A program made the position numbers and the translations under genes. Shown here one piece after another: positions 1-16,261 of a DNA stretch of 64,000 bases (its first letter is position 1; every line of letters begins with the position of its first letter). Source of the stretch: Catellatospora vulcania (lineage in GTDB: Bacteria > Actinomycetota > Actinomycetes > Mycobacteriales > Micromonosporaceae). The stretch is from contig NZ_WARX01000014.1 in NCBI RefSeq assembly GCF_009720385.1, positions 124,001 to 188,000 of the forward strand. The letters are read 5' to 3'. Below the pieces are notes generated by a model. It did not search any database and was not told the DNA's origin. It worked only from the letters and a program-made list of their open reading frames with translations.

Positions 1-1
1 T

Positions 2-406
2 CAGGAGGGCTGGCTGGACTTCGACGCCGCGATCGCGACGCCGGACCAGATGGCCAAGATCGGTCGGATCGCGCGGATCCTGGGCCCGCGCGGCCTCATG
101 CCGAACCCGAAGACCGGCACGGTCACCATGGACATCGCCAAGGCGGTCTCCGACATCAAGGGCGGAAAGATCACCTTCCGCGTGGACAAGCACTCGAACC
201 TGCACCTGATCATCGGCAAGGCGTCGTTCACTGCGGAGCAGCTGGTCGACAACTACGCCGCGGTGCTGGAGGAGGTGCTGCGGTCCAAGCCGTCGGCGTC
301 CAAGGGCAAGTACCTGAAGAAGGTCTTCGTCACCACCACGATGGGCCCCGGCATCCCGGTCGACCCCAACGTGACCCGCAACATCCAGGAGAACCCCGAG
401 TCCTGA
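2..406 (+). CDS. rplA: 50S ribosomal protein L1, 3' part
   Basis: The window opens inside this gene, so only the last 134 residues are present and the true start lies upstream. The frame is open from base 2. It reads [20 protein letters not shown], the strongly conserved RNA-binding loop of L1, and ends in QENPES. L1 binds 23S rRNA at the L1 stalk and helps release the E-site tRNA; in many bacteria it also represses its own rplK-rplA mRNA. A strong hairpin follows the stop codon, so this is the end of a rplK-rplA transcript, as expected just upstream of rplJ-rplL. The gene assignment is secure; the N-terminal half cannot be assessed. Confidence 0.97.
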   Translation, partial: QEGWLDFDAAIATPDQMAKIGRIARILGPRGLMPNPKTGTVTMDIAKAVSDIKGGKITFRVDKHSNLHLIIGKASFTAEQLVDNYAAVLEEVLRSKPSASKGKYLKKVFVTTTMGPGIPVDPNVTRNIQENPES

Positions 407-430
407 TCCGCCTCGCCACACTCCACCCGG

Positions 431-464
431 AAGGCCCCGCCTCGCACCCGCGAGGCGGGGCCTT
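431..464 (+). terminator. Terminator after rplA
   Basis: A perfect 14-bp stem (AAGGCCCCGCCTCG with CGAGGCGGGGCCTT) closes a 6-nt loop 25 bp after the rplA stop. The right arm is followed by CCGCTTT. This is a typical GC-rich intrinsic terminator with a poor U tract. Confidence 0.85.
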
Positions 465-519
465 CCGCTTTCCCCTCGGGACTCGGGCTCGGGACTCGGG
501 ACTCGGGCTCGGGGAGAAG

Positions 520-563
520 GAAGGGCACCTTCACATCGCTATGCGTAGAGGAAGGTGCCCTTC
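520..563. repeat. Intergenic inverted repeat, family A, copy 1
   Basis: Arms GAAGGGCACCTTC (520-532) and GAAGGTGCCCTTC (551-563) are exact inverses. The 18-nt loop contains CGCTATGCGT (537-546). A second element at 36004-36045 has the same arms and carries the reverse complement of this loop core, so the two are copies of one element in opposite orientation. Both lie between convergent genes. It could act as a bidirectional terminator or be a small repeat of the MITE/REP type. Confidence 0.8.
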
Positions 564-581
564 TTGACGTCGCCACTGGCG

Positions 582-646
582 TTGATCGCTGTTTGTGGTC
601 AGAAAGTGTGGTCCGACCGCACTTTCTGACCACAAACAGCGATCAA
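582..646. repeat. Perfect 27-bp inverted repeat, family C (TGATC-edged)
   Basis: Positions 582-608 and 620-646 are perfect inverse copies of 27 bases around an 11-nt loop. The outer end reads TTGATCGCTGTTTGTGG. Related hairpins with the same TGATC edge and a TTG(T/C)GG core occur at 11667, 40881 and, more loosely, 11584 and 59443. It lies between the convergent rplA and gntR-like genes and would fold into a very stable RNA hairpin from either strand. Confidence 0.85.
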
Positions 647-671
647 GGGCCGAAGCCGGGGTGGCCGAGCC

Positions 672-729
672 GAGCCGGCCGATCCGAGCCGGCCGATCCG
701 AGCTGAGCCGAGCCGAGCTGAGCCGAGCC
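672..729. repeat. Short tandem repeats rich in GAGCCG
   Basis: Two adjacent direct duplications are visible: a 14-mer GAGCCGGCCGATCC at 672-685 and 686-699, followed at once by a 15-mer GAGCTGAGCCGAGCC at 700-714 and 715-729. All units are built from GAGCCG/GATCCG hexamers. No coding function is apparent. Together with the two inverted repeats it fills most of the 412-bp gap between rplA and the next gene. Confidence 0.75.
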
Positions 730-818
730 GACGAGCCGGGCTGCGGCGGGCCGGGACCAGGGTCGAACCGAGGCCAGGACGTGGTCGGGGGCTGGTCGAG
801 GACTGGGCTGGGCTGGGG

Positions 819-1193
819 TCAGGGGTGGGGCCAGGCGGTGCGGATCGCGGCGAGGGCCTCGTCGAGGTCCGCGCCGAGGGTCAGGGCGGTGGTGGTGTAG
901 GTATGCGCCGCCTGTGCCAACGGCCCCCGTCGGTCCGTCGGCGGGTCGGGGGTTCGTGCGGCCACCACCGTGCCTGCCGCGCGCCGGGTGGTCACCAGCC
1001 CGGCCGCCTCCAGTTCCTGGTACGCCCGAGCCACCGTGCCGGTGGCCAGGCCCAGGTCCGCGGCGAGTTGCCGGATCGGCGGCAGGCGGTGGCCCGCCGC
1101 CAGCAGCCCGCCGTTGATCAGCGCCTCGACCTGGGCCCGGATCTGTTCGTAGGGCGGCACCGGGCCGTGCCGGATGGTGATCGTGGGGATCAC
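819..1193 (-). CDS. GntR-family (YtrA-type) transcriptional regulator
   Basis: This 124-residue protein has an N-terminal winged helix-turn-helix (about residues 11-75) with the hallmarks PPYEQIRAQVE, LPPIRQLAADLGLATGTV and YQELEAAGLV. The C-terminal tail of about 45 residues is short, as in the YtrA subgroup, which lacks a large ligand-binding domain. The GTG start at 1193 overlaps the stop of the upstream membrane protein gene by 4 bp (GTGA), so the two are translationally coupled. YtrA-type regulators usually repress the operon that carries them and a transporter or membrane protein. The double operator at 1941-2004 fits autorepression of this pair. Confidence 0.88.
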   Translation of the reverse strand: MIPTITIRHGPVPPYEQIRAQVEALINGGLLAAGHRLPPIRQLAADLGLATGTVARAYQELEAAGLVTTRRAAGTVVAARTPDPPTDRRGPLAQAAHTYTTTALTLGADLDEALAAIRTAWPHP

Positions 1194-1927
1194 GCCGCGG
1201 CCTCGGCCGGCTCCTGCTGCTGCGCGACGGCGCTCACCACGCCCGACGGACCCGGGTGGATCAGCAGGTGCAGGTAGTGCGCGAACACCAGGAACGTGGT
1301 GAGGCCAAGGGTGAGCAGGCCGAACATCCACCAGCCCCAGCCGCCGACGAAGATCAGCCAGGCGCGCTGGCTGTAGTAGAACATCGCGCCGCTGAGGGTG
1401 CCGGAGAGCAGGACCCCGGTCGTGCCGAGGACCAGCCGGGACGCCCGCCGCCGCCATGCCTCGTCCGCGGCGAGGTGCTGCGGGTCCAGCCCGGCGTGGC
1501 CGGCCTCGGCGATGCGGCGCAGCAGATGCCGGGCGAGCAGGCCCCAGCAGGCAAGGACCACGGCGGTGGGCGCCAGGCGCACCATGGCGCCGGTGGTGTG
1601 GAACTCCCCGGCTGTGGCCATGGGGTTGACGCCGATCTGCACGGCGAGCGGGGGCAGTGCCACCACCAGTGCCAGGCCCAGCCAGCGCAGTTGCGCCCGG
1701 GACCCAGGTGGCAGGTACGCGTCGACGTCGCGCGCGGTGAGTTGCGCCGTCGGCTGCCCGGATGGGGACGGCCGGGGCGACATCAGTTCGCTGACCGCGA
1801 CTCCGGCCAGCACGAACACCGCGAACAGGGGCACGGCGAGCGGGATCAGGGTGCTGTTGGCGACAGTGAAGCTCAGCGCCCCGCCCAGGACGACACCGGC
1901 CGACCGCACGTAGGCGGCTCCGTTCAT
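1190..1927 (-). CDS. Multi-pass membrane protein in a GntR-regulated pair
   Basis: This protein of 245 residues has five or six hydrophobic segments (roughly residues 8-47, 82-100, 118-140, 165-185 and 190-215). A charged, Pro-rich stretch lies around residues 48-80. No catalytic or ATP-binding motif is visible and I do not recognise a named family. The ATG at 1927 has a good ribosome-binding site (AGGGAGGT) 5 bp upstream. It is the first gene of a two-gene operon with the YtrA-type regulator. By analogy it may be a transport or cell-envelope stress protein induced by the regulator's ligand, but the function is unknown. Confidence 0.75.
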   Translation of the reverse strand: MNGAAYVRSAGVVLGGALSFTVANSTLIPLAVPLFAVFVLAGVAVSELMSPRPSPSGQPTAQLTARDVDAYLPPGSRAQLRWLGLALVVALPPLAVQIGVNPMATAGEFHTTGAMVRLAPTAVVLACWGLLARHLLRRIAEAGHAGLDPQHLAADEAWRRRASRLVLGTTGVLLSGTLSGAMFYYSQRAWLIFVGGWGWWMFGLLTLGLTTFLVFAHYLHLLIHPGPSGVVSAVAQQQEPAEAAA

Positions 1928-1940
1928 GTTGACCTCCCTG

Positions 1941-2004
1941 TTGTATCAAGCAACTGATACAAGTGAACGTCATCACTGCGTCTTGTGTCAAACGATTGAT
2001 ACAA
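1941..2004 (-). promoter_or_regulatory. Double palindromic operator of the GntR-like regulator
   Basis: Two near-identical dyads stand upstream of the membrane protein gene: TTGTATCA-N6-TGATACAA at 1941-1962 (perfect 8-bp arms) and TTGTGTCA-N6-TGATACAA at 1983-2004 (one mismatch). Their centres are 42 bp apart, four helical turns. A TTGACA hexamer on the minus strand (1991-1986) overlaps the distal site, which would let a bound repressor block RNA polymerase. The assignment to the adjacent regulator is inference from position and symmetry. Confidence 0.8.
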
Positions 2005-2159
2005 GCCAGCTCACACCACCCCCGATTTGGAGGGCGGCGACCAGGTCACGTATCGTTGCCGTCAACAGTTCCACCCAAAGACCGCTGGTCATCTGATCCG
2101 GATCACTCCGGAGCATGATCGAAGGCCCCGTCGCTCGGCAACGAGCGGACCCACGGGCG

Positions 2160-2302
2160 GCCCGCGCAGGGAAGAACGGTGAGCCTGACGGCCTCGTGCC
2201 GTGCGAAGCCCCGTGCGCCCTGCGCCGGGGCGTTTTGTTTGTCCGCTCCTGTCGAACGCCGGGTCCCGCGAGACCAGCCTGGAGTACGAGAGAGGAGGGG
2301 AC
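2160..2302 (+). promoter_or_regulatory. rplJ leader with attenuator-like hairpin
   Basis: The 5' region of rplJ has a hairpin (GCCCCG at 2208-2213 with CGGGGC at 2226-2231) followed directly by TTTTGTTT at 2233-2240. That is a textbook intrinsic terminator shape placed before, not after, a gene. In many bacteria the rplJL leader binds the L10-L12 complex and controls transcription or translation of the operon. The GGAGGGG ribosome-binding site lies at 2294-2300. I cannot confirm an L10-binding kink-turn by eye. Confidence 0.6.
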
Positions 2303-2839
2303 ATGGCGGACAAGATCCGTGCCGACAAGGCCGGCAGTGTTGCGGAGCTCACCGAGCGCTTCCGCGAGTCGAACGCCACGGTGCTCACCGAGTACCGCGG
2401 CCTGACCGTGAAGCAGCTGACCGAGCTGCGTCGTTCGCTGGGCGGTGCCGAGTACACCGTTGCCAAGAACACGCTTGCCAAGCGCGCCGCGACCGACGCC
2501 GGTCTGACCGGTCTCGACGCTCTGTTCACCGGTCCTACCGCGCTCGCCTTCGTCTCCGGCGATGTCGTCGAGGCTGCGAAGGGCCTGAAGGAGTTCGCGA
2601 AGGCGAACCCGCTGCTCGTCATCAAGGGCGGCGTCTTCGAGGGCAAGGCGATCAGCGCGGCTGAGGTCGCGAAGCTCGCCGACCTCGAGTCCCGTGAGGT
2701 CCTGCTGGCCAAGCTGGCCGGCGCGATGAAGGCAAGCATGGGCAACGCCGCGGCGCTCTTCCAGGCCCCGCTGGCGCAGGCCGTCCGTACGGTCGCCGCC
2801 CTGCAGGACAAGCGCGAGAAGGAGGGCGCCGACGCCTGA
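2303..2839 (+). CDS. rplJ: 50S ribosomal protein L10
   Basis: This protein of 178 residues starts at ATG 2303 ([20 protein letters not shown]), directly after a strong AGGAGGGG site. An in-frame upstream start exists but would add a non-conserved peptide across the leader hairpin. L10 anchors the L7/L12 dimers to 23S rRNA. The [15 protein letters not shown] and [12 protein letters not shown] segments are typical of the N-terminal globular domain. The C-terminal helix that binds L12 ends in [12 protein letters not shown]. It is co-transcribed with rplL 80 bp downstream, and expression is probably controlled at its leader. Confidence 0.97.
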   Translation: MADKIRADKAGSVAELTERFRESNATVLTEYRGLTVKQLTELRRSLGGAEYTVAKNTLAKRAATDAGLTGLDALFTGPTALAFVSGDVVEAAKGLKEFAKANPLLVIKGGVFEGKAISAAEVAKLADLESREVLLAKLAGAMKASMGNAAALFQAPLAQAVRTVAALQDKREKEGADA

Positions 2840-2919
2840 CCGGCGTCGACGTCATCCGATCCAACCAGCTCGCGGCTGCCTGCCGCGGCATGTAGACCCG
2901 AAACGAAAGGACGCCTGAC

Positions 2920-3300
2920 ATGGCGAAGCTGAGCAGCACCGAACTCCTCGACGCGTTCAAGGAGATGACCCTGATCGAGCTCTCCGAGTTCGTGAAGCAG
3001 TTCGAGGACACCTTCGACGTGAAGGCCGCCGCGCCCGTCGCGATCGGCGCCGGCCCGACCGCGGCCGCTCCGGTCGAGGTCGAGGAGAAGGACGAGTTCG
3101 ACGTCGTCCTCGAGTCCGACGGTGGCAAGAAGATCCAGGTCATCAAGGTCGTGCGTGAGCTGACCGGCCTGGGCCTGAAGGAGGCCAAGGACGTGGTCGA
3201 GGCCGCGCCGAAGGCCATCCTCGAGAAGGCCAACAAGGAGACCGCGGAGAAGGCCAAGGCCAAGCTCGAGGCCGAGGGCGCCAAGGTCACCCTGAAGTGA
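2920..3300 (+). CDS. rplL: 50S ribosomal protein L7/L12
   Basis: This protein of 126 residues has the N-terminal dimerisation helices (residues 1-35), an Ala/Pro-rich hinge (about 36-55, [19 protein letters not shown]) and the C-terminal factor-binding domain with [21 protein letters not shown]7/L12 forms the flexible stalk that recruits EF-Tu, EF-G, IF2 and RF3, whose genes for EF-Tu and EF-G lie later in the window. The ATG at 2920 follows AAAGGACG. A strong terminator hairpin follows 45 bp after the stop and closes the rplJL unit. Confidence 0.98.
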   Translation: MAKLSSTELLDAFKEMTLIELSEFVKQFEDTFDVKAAAPVAIGAGPTAAAPVEVEEKDEFDVVLESDGGKKIQVIKVVRELTGLGLKEAKDVVEAAPKAILEKANKETAEKAKAKLEAEGAKVTLK

Positions 3301-3345
3301 TCTGAGGTCACGCCGGGCTTTACGCCAAGAGCGTGACCGCATCGA

Positions 3346-3374
3346 GGGGCGGGCATCCACGGGATGCCCGCCCC
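3346..3374 (+). terminator. Terminator after rplL
   Basis: A perfect 13-bp stem (GGGGCGGGCATCC with GGATGCCCGCCCC) has a 3-nt loop and is followed by TTGTTCTTG. It separates rplJL from rpoBC. Confidence 0.9.
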
Positions 3375-3583
3375 TTGTTCTTGCTGCACAAACGCGCAGT
3401 GATACGAACTTGACGCAGTGTTGGACACTGGAAGACGCCGCCGGGTCTTGACGTGAACGACGACGCCAGGCAGTCTTTCTTCAGTACGACCTTCCGAGTG
3501 CGTAGCGGGCGGGGTACAGAGCGTGGTGGACACCGATCTGAAGGTGGTCCCGGGCACGTTCTGCGGAAGCCTGCCGTGGGGAC

Positions 3584-3612
3584 TCGACAGCGGTCGGTGC
3601 TTCTGCTACAGT
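3584..3612 (+). promoter_or_regulatory. Probable rpoB-rpoC promoter
   Basis: TCGACA (3584-3589) and TACAGT (3607-3612) are separated by exactly 17 bp, a good match to the housekeeping sigma-factor consensus. It would give a leader of about 125 nt before the TTG start of rpoB. The rest of the 445-bp rplL-rpoB gap shows only weaker TTGACG-like hexamers at 3410 and 3448, which could be further promoters. Confidence 0.6.
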
Positions 3613-3745
3613 GCTAGTTTGCGCTGCCCTTCGACTTTCCCCCTGCCCGGAATGCCGGACGTTTTTTGACGTCGGCTCTGGACCAGGGGTTGTCGGGTTG
3701 CTCGCGTAACGGCCGTTGCACCACCGGTCCTCGGAAGGACGTATC

Positions 3746-7177
<3,432 letters not shown>

Positions 7178-7184
7178 TGTAAAA

Positions 7185-7220
7185 GGCGTCCTCCGCGCGC
7201 TCCGGCGTGTGGAGGACGCC
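7185..7220 (+). other. Hairpin between rpoB and rpoC
   Basis: GGCGTCCTCC (7185-7194) pairs perfectly with GGAGGACGCC (7211-7220) around a 16-nt loop. It is not followed by a U run, so it is more likely a processing or partial-attenuation structure than a full terminator. A hairpin with the same GGCGTCCTCC arm recurs after rpoC at 11178. Confidence 0.7.
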
Positions 7221-7271
7221 TCCGCCATCAACTGACACTGATGAAGACACGAGCAAAGAGGGACATACAAC

Positions 7272-11162
<3,891 letters not shown>

Positions 11163-11177
11163 TCGCTTGAAGTGATC

Positions 11178-11219
11178 GCGGCGTCCTCCCTGTCGTTTAC
11201 ACGGCATGGGGGACGCCGC
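11178..11219 (+). terminator. Hairpin after rpoC
   Basis: GCGGCGTCC (11178-11186) pairs with GGACGCCGC (11211-11219) just after the rpoC stop, followed by TTTCG. The loop is long (24 nt). The right arm covers the start of the next small gene (ATG 11206), so the fold could also affect its translation. Confidence 0.65.
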
Positions 11220-11559
11220 TTTCGTATCCGCACCCGCCCGGGATCCCGCCGATCCCGAGCCCGTCGCCGACAGCAAGGCCACCGCCGCCTTCGGGCTCGG
11301 CCTGCTGGCCGCGGTGACCGGCCTGGCCGTGGGCGGCATCGTGCCCGCCACGATCGCCCTGGCCCTGGCCCGCCAGGCCCGCGAGGAGCTGCACACGGGG
11401 GAGGGCTGGCGCACCGGGGCGGGCCGGGTGCTGTGGGCGGAGCGGCTGGCCTGGCTCGGCCTGGCCCTGGCCGCCCTGGCCCTGCTGGCGCTGACCGTCT
11501 GGCTGTTCCTACGCGGCGTCCGCTTCGGCACCCACGACTTCCCACCCACCATCGACTGA
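11206..11559 (+). CDS. Small hypothetical membrane protein, DUF4190-like
   Basis: This protein of 117 residues has two clear hydrophobic stretches (about residues 28-52 and 83-105) flanking a charged loop with LARQAREELHTGEGWRTGAG. This layout (two helices joined by a loop carrying ALARQAREE/TG) resembles small DUF4190 proteins of actinobacteria; I infer this, without a domain search. The ATG at 11206 sits inside the post-rpoC hairpin and no clear ribosome-binding site is visible, so the exact start is uncertain. It may be co-transcribed with rpoBC by read-through. Function unknown. Confidence 0.65.
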   Translation: MGDAAFVSAPARDPADPEPVADSKATAAFGLGLLAAVTGLAVGGIVPATIALALARQAREELHTGEGWRTGAGRVLWAERLAWLGLALAALALLALTVWLFLRGVRFGTHDFPPTID

Positions 11560-11583
11560 CCCACCGCCCCGCCCCGGTCCGTT

Positions 11584-11638
11584 GATCATGAACTTATGGC
11601 ACGGGTCGGCGGCGTGTCGCGCGCACAACTTCATGATC
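11584..11638. repeat. Imperfect inverted repeat with GATCATGAA ends
   Basis: GATCATGAA at 11584-11592 pairs with TTCATGATC at 11630-11638. Pairing continues inward with a few mismatches. It lies 25 bp after the stop of the small membrane protein gene and just before a second, perfect hairpin. I group it loosely with the TGATC-edged hairpins. Confidence 0.6.
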
Positions 11639-11666
11639 GTTCGGCGGCGGGTGCGGTGGTGCCCTG

Positions 11667-11734
11667 CATGATCTGTTTTTGTGGACGCTGGACGACCCCA
11701 GAGCGGCGTCCAGCGTCCACAAAAACAGATCATG
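11667..11734. repeat. Perfect 28-bp inverted repeat, family C
   Basis: Positions 11667-11694 and 11707-11734 are exact inverse copies of 28 bases with a 12-nt loop. The outer end reads CATGATCTGTTTTTGTGG, sharing TGATC and TTTGTGG with the element at 582. It is located between two co-directional genes and could terminate the upstream transcript. Confidence 0.85.
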
Positions 11735-11790
11735 GTCGCGGGCTGGAGGGCTGCGGGCGGGAGTAGGCGGGACGTGGCAGGATCGGCGGC

Positions 11791-12417
11791 GTGACCTATC
11801 AGCCGCCCCCGGTGCCGCAGTGGCCGTCCGTGCCCTCGGGCCAGCAGCCGCCCGCACCGCAGTGGCCGTCCACGCCGCCTCCGGCAGGCCAGTCGCCGAC
11901 CGGGCCGCCCGTGGTGACCGGGCCCGCGCCGGTGACCGGGCCGCCCGTGTTGTCCGGGCCTGCGCCGGTGACCGGGCCGCCCGTGGTGACCGGGCCGGGA
12001 CAGGTGACCGGGCCGCGGCCGGTGAACTATCCGCCGCCGGTGCGGCTGGAAGTCGTACCGGGTACGCCGTACGGGCTCGCGGTGCTGGGGGCGCCGAAGA
12101 CGGCTTCCGGAGTCGCGGCCAGTGCGCTGGTGGCCGGGGTCGGCTCGGTCCTCGTCTCGCTGGTGGTGTGGTGCTTCGGTGTAGCCGGCGCGCAGCAGGG
12201 TTGGGGAGGCCTGGTCGCCGGAGCGTTCGCGGTGCTGTCGATCCTGCTCGGGGCGGCGGGCGTGCTGCTCGGCTGGCTGGGGATGCGCCAGATCCGCCTG
12301 GCGGCGGGCAACCTGACCGGCCGTGGGGTCGCCATCGCCGGCCTGGTCTGCGGGGCGGTCGGCCTGCTGCTGGCCGCGGTCGGCCTGATCACCGCGATCG
12401 CCCTGAGTGCTGGTTGA
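11791..12417 (+). CDS. Pro-rich membrane protein with DUF4190-like C-terminus
   Basis: This protein of 208 residues starts at GTG 11791. Residues 1-85 are a low-complexity Pro/Gly/Val region containing three near-identical 12-residue units (GPPVVTGPAPVT, GPPVLSGPAPVT, GPPVVTGPGQVT). Two or three transmembrane helices follow (about 108-132, 143-168 and 183-206), with MRQIRLAAGNLTGRG between the last two, the usual DUF4190 layout. The Pro-rich part should be cytosolic and may bind partners. No enzymatic motif is present. The 3' end of the gene is part of a 47-bp tandem repeat. Function unknown. Confidence 0.78.
   Translation: MTYQPPPVPQWPSVPSGQQPPAPQWPSTPPPAGQSPTGPPVVTGPAPVTGPPVLSGPAPVTGPPVVTGPGQVTGPRPVNYPPPVRLEVVPGTPYGLAVLGAPKTASGVAASALVAGVGSVLVSLVVWCFGVAGAQQGWGGLVAGAFAVLSILLGAAGVLLGWLGMRQIRLAAGNLTGRGVAIAGLVCGAVGLLLAAVGLITAIALSAG
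11902..12009 (+). repeat. Three 36-bp in-frame repeats
   Basis: The DNA block beginning GGGCCGCCCGTG repeats with a period of 36 bp at 11902, 11938 and 11974. It encodes the three 12-residue GPPV...VT units of the Pro-rich protein. Copies differ at a few bases. Confidence 0.8.
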
Positions 12418-12521
12418 ACAACCCCGGCGGCCTGATCACCGCGATCGCCCTGAGTGCTGGTTGAACAGCCCCGGCGGCCTGATCACCGCGATCGCCTGAG
12501 CGACGGCTGAACAACTCGGCG
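12381..12521 (+). repeat. 47-bp tandem repeat across a stop codon
   Basis: The segment starting CGGCCTGATCACCGCGATCG occurs at 12381, 12428 and 12475, a period of 47 bp. The first copy encodes the end of the Pro-rich protein (LITAIALSAG stop). Copies 2 and 3 lie beyond the stop; since 47 is not a multiple of 3 they do not extend the protein. Copy 3 is partly diverged. The remaining sequence up to rpsL holds only promoter and leader elements. Confidence 0.85.
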
Positions 12522-12733
12522 GTCCGACCACTGCGGCGGTCGGCGTCGGCGCGACGGCGGTCTGCGGGAACGTTTCGGGGAGCCCGGCATGCGAGCTACC
12601 TCACGGTGCGGTATCCCGTTCGGGCCCGGGGAATCGAAGAGGTAGACTGGCTGTCGGAGTTCGCACTGACGGCGGACTGGTTGCTCGGAACGGCTGGTTG
12701 CCTCGCATCGACGAGGGGTCGGGTCACCCCGTT

Positions 12734-12763
12734 TTGACCAGTGGGCCATCGGTTCGGTACTCT
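12734..12763 (+). promoter_or_regulatory. Probable promoter of the str operon
   Basis: TTGACC (12734-12739) and TACTCT (12758-12763) are spaced by 18 bp. Transcription from here would make a leader of nearly 300 nt before rpsL, which would contain the shared 25-nt block at 12910. A weaker TAGACT hexamer at 12643 is an alternative. Confidence 0.55.
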
Positions 12764-12909
12764 TTCCCCTCGTGCCCGGGCTTGCCCGGGCCCCTCGTGC
12801 GTGCGCCGACGCGGGAGAGTCCGACCACTGGTCGGGCAACCCGCAAGCACCACGACAACGACAGACTCCGACAGCTCGAGAAATCGAGCCGCCGGGCCCG
12901 TGCGCCGGA

Positions 12910-12934
12910 CGACACGCCCGACCGCGGGGGTCGG
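12910..12934 (+). promoter_or_regulatory. Shared 25-nt leader block, rpsL copy
   Basis: The block runs CGACACGCCCGACC followed by GCGGGGGTCGG. It is identical over all 25 bases to positions 17735-17759 before rpsJ and differs at two bases from 31074-31098 before infA. CCGACC and GGTCGG in it can form a tight stem. It is 129 bp upstream of the rpsL start. Confidence 0.75.
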
Positions 12935-13063
12935 CACTTGTCGCGGATCACTCCGAGACAGCGCCGATCGCAGCAGTTCGGGCCGCATTCGCGGCCACGG
13001 CCATACATAAGTTTCCGCGGCGGGAAGCCGCGGAGAGAAAGCAAAAGGGAGCGGAGAACACCG

Positions 13064-13447
13064 GTGCCCACAATCCAGCAGCTGGTCCGCAAGGGCCGCC
13101 AGGCGAAGACGAGCAAGACCAAGACGCCGGCGCTGAAGGGGAGCCCCCAGCGGCGCGGTGTGTGCACGCGTGTGTACACCACGACGCCCAAGAAGCCGAA
13201 CTCGGCACTGCGGAAGGTCGCTCGCGTCAAGCTGAGCAGCCAGATCGAGGTCACCGCGTACATCCCGGGTGTCGGCCACAATCTGCAGGAGCACTCGATC
13301 GTGCTCGTCCGCGGCGGCCGTGTGAAGGACCTGCCCGGCGTGCGCTACAAGATCATTCGTGGTTCGCTCGACACCCAGGGTGTCCGCAACCGCAAGCAGG
13401 CGCGTAGCCGCTACGGCGCGAAGCTGGTCAAGGAAGGGAAGAAGTAA
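13064..13447 (+). CDS. rpsL: 30S ribosomal protein S12
   Basis: This protein of 127 residues starts at GTG 13064 ((M)[20 protein letters not shown]); longer in-frame starts would run through the leader and are rejected. S12 sits at the decoding centre and controls accuracy. The two regions where streptomycin-resistance changes map are wild type: [14 protein letters not shown] and [12 protein letters not shown]. The C-terminus [12 protein letters not shown] is slightly longer than the usual 123-124 residues. The stop overlaps the rpsG start by one base (TAATG), so S12 and S7 synthesis are coupled. Confidence 0.98.
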   Translation: MPTIQQLVRKGRQAKTSKTKTPALKGSPQRRGVCTRVYTTTPKKPNSALRKVARVKLSSQIEVTAYIPGVGHNLQEHSIVLVRGGRVKDLPGVRYKIIRGSLDTQGVRNRKQARSRYGAKLVKEGKK

Positions 13448-13917
13448 TGCCGCGTAAGGGCCCCGCTCCTCGTCGACCGCTGGTCGCAGACCCGGTGTAC
13501 AACTCGCCGCTGGTCACCCAGCTGGTCAACAAGATCCTGCTGGCCGGCAAGCGCCAGCTGGCCGAGCGTGTCGTGTACGGCGCGCTCGAGGGCTGCCGCG
13601 AGAAGTCCGGCACCGACCCCGTGGTGACGCTCAAGCGCGCCATGGACAACGTCAAGCCGACCCTCGAGGTCCGCAGCCGCCGTGTCGGTGGCGCGACCTA
13701 CCAGGTGCCGGTCGAGGTCCGCCCGGCTCGGGCGACCACGCTCGGGCTGCGCTGGCTGGTGACGTACTCCCGCGCCCGTCGCGAGAAGACCATGATCGAG
13801 CGGCTCATGAACGAGCTGCTCGACGCCAGCAACGGTCTGGGCGCCGCTGTCAAGCGTCGCGAGGACACGCACAAGATGGCCGAGTCCAACAAGGCCTTCG
13901 CGCACTACCGCTGGTGA
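13447..13917 (+). CDS. rpsG: 30S ribosomal protein S7
   Basis: This protein of 156 residues starts [20 protein letters not shown] and ends FAHYRW, the standard actinobacterial form. S7 nucleates assembly of the 30S head and, in E. coli, represses the str operon. The [20 protein letters not shown] segment is the conserved RNA-binding part. The gene overlaps rpsL by one base and is followed 86 bp later by fusA, with a hairpin in between that may lower or regulate read-through. Confidence 0.98.
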   Translation: MPRKGPAPRRPLVADPVYNSPLVTQLVNKILLAGKRQLAERVVYGALEGCREKSGTDPVVTLKRAMDNVKPTLEVRSRRVGGATYQVPVEVRPARATTLGLRWLVTYSRARREKTMIERLMNELLDASNGLGAAVKRREDTHKMAESNKAFAHYRW

Positions 13918-13922
13918 ACCAC

Positions 13923-13957
13923 GTGGAGCCGGGCCGATCCTTCGGTTCCGGCTCCAC
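13923..13957 (+). other. Hairpin between rpsG and fusA
   Basis: GTGGAGCCGG (13923-13932) pairs with CCGGCTCCAC (13948-13957). CCTTGACTTTCC follows. It may be a partial terminator or processing site inside the str operon. A fusA-proximal promoter starting at the TTGACT hexamer (13962-13967) is possible. Confidence 0.65.
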
Positions 13958-14003
13958 AACCTTGACTTTCCGGGACTGAGTCCCACTCCGAAAGGATCGT
14001 GAA

Positions 14004-16100
<2,097 letters not shown>

Positions 16101-16108
16101 CCGCGGTG

Positions 16109-16137
16109 GTGAGGCCGGCGTTTCGCGCCGGCCTCAC
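16109..16137 (+). other. Hairpin between fusA and tuf
   Basis: GTGAGGCCGGCG (16109-16120) pairs perfectly with CGCCGGCCTCAC (16126-16137) around a 5-nt loop, 9 bp after the fusA stop. There is no U tract. It probably gives partial termination or protects the fusA 3' end. Confidence 0.75.
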
Positions 16138-16261
16138 TGCGGCTGAGTTCTTCACGGTCTCAGCACAGCAAGAAAGCGCCGGCGACCCCGGCGGGCAAAG
16201 GTCCTAAGCGCCGCCTCGGCGCCGTCGGGCGAACGAATCACCAGTCCACAGGAGGACACCA

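Noticed and set aside
470-515. Repeats of ACTCGGG after rplA as a possible CRISPR or iteron array
   Set aside because: Units are 7-11 bp with no spacers and no regular period; simple low-complexity sequence.
595-900. Possible small gene on the + strand between rplA and the GntR gene
   Set aside because: It begins inside the perfect inverted repeat, runs through the GAGCCG repeats and into the opposite-strand regulator; no ribosome-binding site and biased composition.
13064-13447. Streptomycin-resistance changes in rpsL
   Set aside because: Both lysines in PKKPNS and GRVKDLPG are wild type.
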